This document shows positions 42,378 through 46,634 of a stretch of DNA of 46,634 nucleotides, piece after piece. Positions within the stretch are counted from its first letter, which is position 1, and each line of letters opens with the position of its first letter. The position numbers and the translations under genes are program-made. The stretch lies in NCBI GenBank assembly GCA_017880775.1, contig JADGRQ010000033.1, forward strand, positions 1 to 46,634, given 5' to 3'. The notes beneath the pieces were generated by a model. That model was given only the letters and a program-made list of their open reading frames with translations, was not told the DNA's origin and did no database searches. This DNA is from Burkholderiales bacterium (lineage in GTDB: Bacteria > Pseudomonadota > Gammaproteobacteria > Burkholderiales > SG8-39).

Positions 42378-43478
42378 ATGCTTGAGTTCGATCGGGCAGG
42401 CGGCGAGTTGTGCGTGAAGGTCAGCGGCGAGTGGACCTTCGGCACCCTGCGCAGCCACAGCCGGGAGCTGCGCGCGCGGCTGGCCGAGCTGCGCCGCAGC
42501 TCGGCTACTGAAATCGCTCGCTGGGACCTGACGGCGCTCTCATCGCTCGATGACGCCGGCGCGATCTGGATCGCCCGCGAAGCGTCCGGCGCTGCGGGCA
42601 TCGAGGTGCCGTCGCGCTTTCAGGACCTGATCGAGCAGGCCTCGAACGGCCTCCTGGTGCCGCGCGCGGGCCGCAACCTCGACCCGCTCGCACCGGTGGC
42701 GGCGCTCGGCGAGGGCGGAATCTACCTGGCTGCGCATTTGCGCGACGGCGTCGCGCTGCTCGGCCAGTTGGCGCTGGTTTGCGTCGCGCTGATGCGCCGG
42801 CCGCGCGAATGGCCGCTGCTGGAAGTTTCGGCGAACGTATTCCGTTCGGGGGTCAGCGCGCTTCCGGTCAGCATGCTGGTTGGATTCCTGGTCGGCGTGG
42901 TCCTCACCTACCTTTCCGCGCTGCAGCTCAAGCGCTACGGCGCCGATCTGCTGGTCATCAATATCGTCTCGATCGGCGTGGTGCGCGAGCTCGGGCCGAT
43001 GCTCGCCTCGATCATCGCCGCGGGCCGCTCGGGCTCGACCATGACCGCGCAGCTTGGCGTGATGCGCGTAACCGAGGAAATCGAGGCGCTTTCGGTCATG
43101 GGTGTGTCGACGACCGAGCGGCTGGTCCTGCCCAAGGTGATCGGGCTCACCATCGCCCTGCCGCTGGTGGCGTTCTGTACCGACGTGGCTGCGCTCGCCG
43201 GCGGCATGCTCGCGGCAAAGGTGACGCTCGGCATTGAATTCGCCGCGTTCGTCGAGGCGCTGCCGCGCGTACTCGAAGTCGCGAATTTCTGGGTCGGCAT
43301 CGGCAAGGCCGCCGCGTTCGGCTTCACCGTCGCATTCGTCGCCTGCCACTACGGTCTGGGCATCCTGCCCAATACCGAAAGCCTCGGCTCGGGGGTGACG
43401 CGCTCGGTGGTCACGGCGATCACTTCGGTGATTCTGCTCGATGCGGTGTTCGCGATCCTGTTGCGCAACGTCGGCTGA
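42378..43478 (+). CDS. MlaE-family ABC permease with N-terminal STAS-like domain
   Basis: Inner-membrane permease of a lipid transporter, 366 residues. The first 95 residues look like a STAS domain (ELCVKVSGEWTFGTLRSHSR, then ARWDLTALSSLDDAGAIWIA), where Escherichia coli keeps this role in the separate protein MlaB. The rest is a full MlaE permease with VSMLVGFLVGVVLTYLSA-like and VRELGPMLASIIAAGRSGST segments. The ATG at 42378 follows the LETM1-like gene by 16 bases; the ATPase gene starts two bases after its stop. It should move phospholipids between the inner membrane and MlaD. Confidence 0.94.
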   Translation: MLEFDRAGGELCVKVSGEWTFGTLRSHSRELRARLAELRRSSATEIARWDLTALSSLDDAGAIWIAREASGAAGIEVPSRFQDLIEQASNGLLVPRAGRNLDPLAPVAALGEGGIYLAAHLRDGVALLGQLALVCVALMRRPREWPLLEVSANVFRSGVSALPVSMLVGFLVGVVLTYLSALQLKRYGADLLVINIVSIGVVRELGPMLASIIAAGRSGSTMTAQLGVMRVTEEIEALSVMGVSTTERLVLPKVIGLTIALPLVAFCTDVAALAGGMLAAKVTLGIEFAAFVEALPRVLEVANFWVGIGKAAAFGFTVAFVACHYGLGILPNTESLGSGVTRSVVTAITSVILLDAVFAILLRNVG

Positions 43479-43480
43479 AC

Positions 43481-44254
43481 ATGGGCGAGAACGTCATCGA
43501 AATCGAGGGGCTGCTGAACATGGTCGCCGGGGCGGTCCTGCACAAGGACCTTGATCTCGCCGTTCGTCGCGACGAGGTGATGACCCTGGTCGGCGGCTCG
43601 GGCAGCGGCAAGACCCAGTTGCTGCGCGTGATCGTCGGCCTGAAGCGCCCGGCGGGCGGCAGCGTGCGCGTGTTCGGCGTGTCCTGGACGGACCCCGACC
43701 GGAGCAAGGTACGCGCGGCGCGGGAACGCATGGGCATGCTGTTCCAGAACGGCGCGCTGTACAGCTCGTTCAACGTCTTCGACAACATCGCCTTCCCGCT
43801 GCGCCGGCGCGGCGGGCTCGACGAAACGGCGATCCGCGGCATCGTTCACTCGAAGTTGAAGCAGGTCGAACTCGAACCGCATCACGCCAAGCTGCTGCCC
43901 GCCAATCTCTCCGGCGGGATGGTAAAGCGCGTGTCTCTGGCGCGGGCGCTGGCGCTCTCGCCCGACCTGCTGGTGCTGGACGAACCCACGGCGGGGCTGG
44001 ACCCGGATCGTTCGGAACGGTTCGTGCAGCTGATCCGGCATCTGCGCGAGCAGCACCGCTTTGCGGTGCTGATGGTGACCCACGACCTCGACACGCTGTT
44101 CGATCTCTCCGACCGGGTGGCGGTGCTCGCCGACCAACATATAATCGCGTGTGGGACGCTGCCGGAAGTGCGCCAGCATCCGCACAGGTTCGTGCAGAGT
44201 TTTTTCGGGGGAGACCGCGGCAAGCGCGCCCTCGACGGCCTCGCGGTCGTCTGA
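43481..44254 (+). CDS. MlaF-like ABC ATPase of lipid transporter
   Basis: ATPase of 257 residues. Walker A is GGSGSGKT at residues 38-45, the Q-loop region MLFQNGALYSSFNVFDNIAF is typical of MlaF/Mkl proteins, the signature is LSGGMVKR, Walker B is LLVLDEPTAGLDPD and the switch His is in MVTHDLD. The AFPL after the Q-loop is another Mla-type mark. It lies two bases after the permease and 19 bases before the MCE protein, in the standard order permease-ATPase-MCE. Confidence 0.95.
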   Translation: MGENVIEIEGLLNMVAGAVLHKDLDLAVRRDEVMTLVGGSGSGKTQLLRVIVGLKRPAGGSVRVFGVSWTDPDRSKVRAARERMGMLFQNGALYSSFNVFDNIAFPLRRRGGLDETAIRGIVHSKLKQVELEPHHAKLLPANLSGGMVKRVSLARALALSPDLLVLDEPTAGLDPDRSERFVQLIRHLREQHRFAVLMVTHDLDTLFDLSDRVAVLADQHIIACGTLPEVRQHPHRFVQSFFGGDRGKRALDGLAVV

Positions 44255-44273
44255 AGGCGCTACCGGGGGAATC

Positions 44274-45248
44274 ATGGAAAACCGTTCGTTTGCATTGGCC
44301 ACCGGATTATTCATCCTCGGCCTGGTCGCCGCCGCGGCGTTCACCGGCAACTGGCTTGCGCGCGACCCGCTCGAGCGCCTGCCCTACCGCGTCATCTCGA
44401 TGATCGCGGTGAGCGGCCTCAACCCGCAGGCGCAGGTGCGCTATCGCGGCATCGGCGTCGGCCGGGTGCGCACGATCGAACTCGATCCGGCGAATCCGAG
44501 ACGCATCCTGATCGACATCGAAGTCGCCAGGGGGATCCCCGTGACGCGCGGCACCTATGCGCAACTGGGCCAGGAAGGCATCACGGGGATCGCCTACGTG
44601 CACCTGCTCGACGACGGCAAGGATTCTGCCCCGCCCGCGAAGGCGCCCGACGGCGTGCCCGAGATCCCGCTGCACGCGTCGTTCATGGACGAGATGTTCG
44701 ATTCGGCGCAGGGCGTGACGCGCGATGCGCGCGAACTGCTGGCGAACCTGAATGCGCTGCTCACCGCCGAAAACAAACAGAACATCGGCGCGAGCCTGGC
44801 CTCGCTCAAACGCATCACGGCCGAGCTCGAACTGGTTTCGACGCGGCTGCCTGCGACGCTGGCCCGCGTCGATGCGACGCTGGGCAGCGTCGACCGGGGC
44901 GTGGGGGGATTTCTCGGCGAGGACAATCAGCGCAATACGCGCGAATCCCTCGCGCAAATCAATGCCACGATGAAGGAACTTCCCGCGCTCGCGCGCGATG
45001 CGCGCCGGCTGGTCGAGGATTCCGGCAAGCTGGTCGAACGCGTCGACCGGCTGGCGGGAGAAGCACACGGCGCCACTGGCGCGGTGCGGCAGGATACGCT
45101 GCCACGCGTCAATGCGCTGGCGGAGTCGGTCGAGCGCGGCGCAGAGCGCATCGGGCGCCTCGCATACGAGCTGGAGCGCAGACCGGAAAGCCTGCTGTGG
45201 GGCCGGCCAGCGGCTCGCCCGGGCCCCGGCGAACCGGGGTTCGAATGA
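44274..45248 (+). CDS. MlaD-like MCE domain protein
   Basis: Periplasmic lipid-binding subunit of 324 residues, anchored by an N-terminal helix (FALATGLFILGLVAAAAFTG). One MCE domain follows at about residues 35-120 (VSGLNPQAQVRYRGIGVGRV, then GTYAQLGQEGITGIAYVHLL). The last 190 residues are long amphipathic helices (LNALLTAENKQNIGASLASL, and ALARDARRLVEDSGKLVERV), longer than in Escherichia coli MlaD and closer to PqiB/LetB- or Mce-type needles that bridge the periplasm. GGGGGA precedes the ATG. It overlaps the lipoprotein gene by four bases. Confidence 0.93.
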   Translation: MENRSFALATGLFILGLVAAAAFTGNWLARDPLERLPYRVISMIAVSGLNPQAQVRYRGIGVGRVRTIELDPANPRRILIDIEVARGIPVTRGTYAQLGQEGITGIAYVHLLDDGKDSAPPAKAPDGVPEIPLHASFMDEMFDSAQGVTRDARELLANLNALLTAENKQNIGASLASLKRITAELELVSTRLPATLARVDATLGSVDRGVGGFLGEDNQRNTRESLAQINATMKELPALARDARRLVEDSGKLVERVDRLAGEAHGATGAVRQDTLPRVNALAESVERGAERIGRLAYELERRPESLLWGRPAARPGPGEPGFE

Positions 45249-45808
45249 TGAAAACACGGCTGCTGGTCGTGATTGCTGCGGCGCTTGTTTCCGGCTGCGG
45301 CACCGCGCGCAACGATGGCTTGCCTCGCAGCTACGATTTCGGCATCGACGCACCCGCAGCGCAATTGCCGGCCGTGCGCGTCGGACAGGTGCGCGCGGCG
45401 GCGCCTTTCGACTCCGTCGAGATGCACTACCGGCTCGCCTTTCGCAACCCGGCGGAACTGCTCGCGTTCGCGCAGAGCCGCTGGGCGGCGACGCCGGCCG
45501 AGCTGTATCGCAAACGGCTGCTGCGAGCCGCGGCTGCGGGTGCGGGGCGTTGCGTGCTGGAGGTGGAATTGCACGAGGTCACGCAGGTATTCGGCGCCCG
45601 CGATGCAAGCGAGGCGCTGCTCGAGCTGCGCGCGCGGCTTTCCGACGGCAACAGCCCGCTCGCCGAGCGCATGTTCCGGATCGTGCAATCGGGTGCGGGT
45701 GCCGACGCGCCTGAGGGCGCCGCTGCGATCGCGAGGGCAGCCGATCGCAGCATCGGCGAGATTGCCGCATGGACCAATTCGCTGCCGGGCTGCTCCGGAC
45801 CCAGGTAA
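45245..45808 (+). CDS. PqiC-like ABC transport auxiliary lipoprotein
   Basis: A 187-residue lipoprotein with a lipobox (LVSGC, Cys 18). The mature part (YDFGIDAPAAQLPAVRVGQV, then FDSVEMHYRLAFRNPAELLA) is of the PqiC-like family, whose members sit in the outer membrane and dock to MCE-protein needles. It is the last of eight genes in this operon and overlaps the MCE gene by four bases. It probably supplies the outer-membrane end of the lipid path, in place of MlaA or MlaC, which are not seen here. Confidence 0.9.
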   Translation: MMKTRLLVVIAAALVSGCGTARNDGLPRSYDFGIDAPAAQLPAVRVGQVRAAAPFDSVEMHYRLAFRNPAELLAFAQSRWAATPAELYRKRLLRAAAAGAGRCVLEVELHEVTQVFGARDASEALLELRARLSDGNSPLAERMFRIVQSGAGADAPEGAAAIARAADRSIGEIAAWTNSLPGCSGPR

Positions 45809-45818
45809 CTCGGGGCGC

Positions 45819-46319
45819 TCAGCGCCCGCCGACACCGGCCTGTACGATCTCACGCTTCGCGATACGCTCGCGCAGCAAGAACTTCTGCACCTTTCCCGAA
45901 CCTGTGAGCGGAAACGCGTTGATGAAATACCAATGCCGCGGCGCCTTGTGGGGCGCGAGCCGCTCGCGGCAGAAGGCGAACAACTCGTCCACCGCGGGCG
46001 GGTTCGCGGGATCTGCCGCGCGCACCACGGCGGCCACGCTCTCGCCCCATCGCTCGTCGGGCACGCCGACCACCGCGACGTCGGCCACTCCCGGGTGGGC
46101 GAACAGGCATTCCTCGATCTCGCGCGGGTAGATGTTCTCGCCGCCGCGGATGATCATGTCCTTGAGACGGCCGGTGATCGAGAAGTAGCCGCGCGCGTCG
46201 GCGGCGGCCTCGGGAAGCAGGCCGCCTACCGTGATTTCAACGACCGGCTCGCTCGCGTCGGCCGGCCAGTACGACTCGGTGAATCTCAGGGGCGAGCCGC
46301 TCGCGCAACGCTCACTTGC
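45819..46319 (-). pseudogene. C-terminal remnant of an acyl-CoA synthetase
   Basis: About the last 135 residues match the C-terminal domain of AMP-forming acyl-CoA synthetases: GYFSITGRLKDMIIRGGENI, then YPREIEECLFAHPGVADVAV and the catalytic Lys in PLTGSGKVQKFLLRERI. Upstream in the same frame the homology fades at about 46230 and a stop is reached at 46322; the N-terminal ATP-binding domain is missing and no ATG fits a complete gene. It abuts the end of a binding-protein gene on the same strand. It is most likely what is left after a deletion; the domain alone cannot make an acyl-CoA. Confidence 0.7.
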
Positions 46320-46634
46320 CTATCACCTCGCCAAAGCGCACCCATTGCTTGCCGTCGAAGCGGATCAGTTGCTCCGCCTGGATCGGCGCGAAGTCGGTCG
46401 GACTAGTGTTGATCTTGATCCCAGGCAACATGATATCGAGCTGCAAATCCTTGAGGTTCGCCGCCTGCTTCATCACGTTCTCGCGCGTCAGGATGTCGCC
46501 GCATTGCTTCAGCGCCTGCACCAGCGTCTGCGCCACCGCGTAGCCGAACACGTTGCCTCCGTCCTTCAGATCGCCATCCGGATAATATTTCGCCATGAAG
46601 GCATACCAGTCTTTCATGCCCTTGTCGTCTTTCC
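46312..46634 (-). CDS. Branched-chain-amino-acid-type ABC binding protein, C-terminal part
   Basis: The last 106 or so residues of a LivK-like periplasmic binding protein; the start lies right of the window. The pattern GMKDWYAFMAKYYPDGDLKD, then NVFGYAVAQTLVQALKQCGD and LPGIKINTSPTDFAPIQAEQ, is that of the Leu/Ile/Val-type family, common in aromatic-degrading betaproteobacteria where many such binders take up aromatic acids. The ligand is unknown. It is followed at once by the acyl-CoA-synthetase remnant on the same strand. Confidence 0.9.
   Translation of the reverse strand, partial: KDDKGMKDWYAFMAKYYPDGDLKDGGNVFGYAVAQTLVQALKQCGDILTRENVMKQAANLKDLQLDIMLPGIKINTSPTDFAPIQAEQLIRFDGKQWVRFGEVIGK

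Noticed and set aside
45813-45827. GGGCGC-TCA-GCGCCC hairpin as terminator of the envelope operon
   Set aside because: It has no T-run and overlaps codons of the opposite acyl-CoA-synthetase remnant; with this GC content such short stems are common.

Overview
The window is GC-rich and densely coded, and it looks like chromosomal DNA of a betaproteobacterium, probably of the Burkholderiales type. The reasons are the box (benzoyl-CoA epoxidation) cluster, the order yciB-bolA-parvulin, the many solute-binding proteins of the NMT1, family 3, family 5 and Leu/Ile/Val types, and the small exported proteins typical of that class. I see no rRNA, tRNA, CRISPR array, phage or insertion sequence.

Layout. 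1-5.1 kb (+): the end of a YtcJ-like amidohydrolase, then a tight ABC uptake operon (two permeases, ATPase, an unknown single-pass protein, an NMT1-like binding protein) and an exported protein. 5.1-9.2 kb (-): a four-gene unit of amidase, DUF899 protein, ParB-like protein and MgtC/DUF4010 membrane protein. It is divergent from a second NMT1-type binding protein at 9.3-10.3 kb. 10.2-15.7 kb (-): a family 3 binding lipoprotein with a tannase-like esterase, then a MazE/MazF-type pair, a small monooxygenase-fold protein, an S1/P1 nuclease and a YihY/BrkB membrane protein. 15.7-18.5 kb: a stand-alone EAL phosphodiesterase, a LysR-type regulator reduced to its DNA-binding domain, an exported Tyr/Pro-rich protein and a peptidoglycan-binding protein.

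18.6-26.8 kb (+) is the most distinctive region: boxC, boxB, boxA, a second and divergent boxB, a feruloyl-CoA-synthase-like ligase and a 3-mercaptopropionate/cysteine dioxygenase-like cupin. A consensus-like promoter and a TGCA-N6-TGCA inverted repeat precede boxC. The cluster should activate an aromatic acid to its CoA thioester, epoxidise the ring with BoxAB and open it with BoxC. The second BoxB keeps all the iron ligands but differs around them, so it may serve a second aryl-CoA.

27.0-29.0 kb (-): two pseudopilin-like genes, an exported ankyrin-repeat gene cut by an in-frame amber codon, and an N-terminal remnant of a carboxymuconolactone-decarboxylase-like gene. 29.1-32.9 kb (+): yciB, bolA, parvulin, macro-domain protein, then a family 5 peptide-binding protein. 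32.9-40.8 kb (-): amidohydrolase, the glycine cleavage genes (transcribed gcvH-gcvP-gcvT), a DUF4124 protein, an aspartoacylase-like hydrolase and a methyltransferase. 41.0-45.8 kb (+): an eight-gene envelope operon that joins YqjD/YqjE/YqjK-like proteins and a small LETM1-like protein to a complete Mla-type lipid transporter. The right edge (-) holds the end of a Leu/Ile/Val-type binding protein and, behind it, the severed C-terminal domain of an acyl-CoA synthetase.
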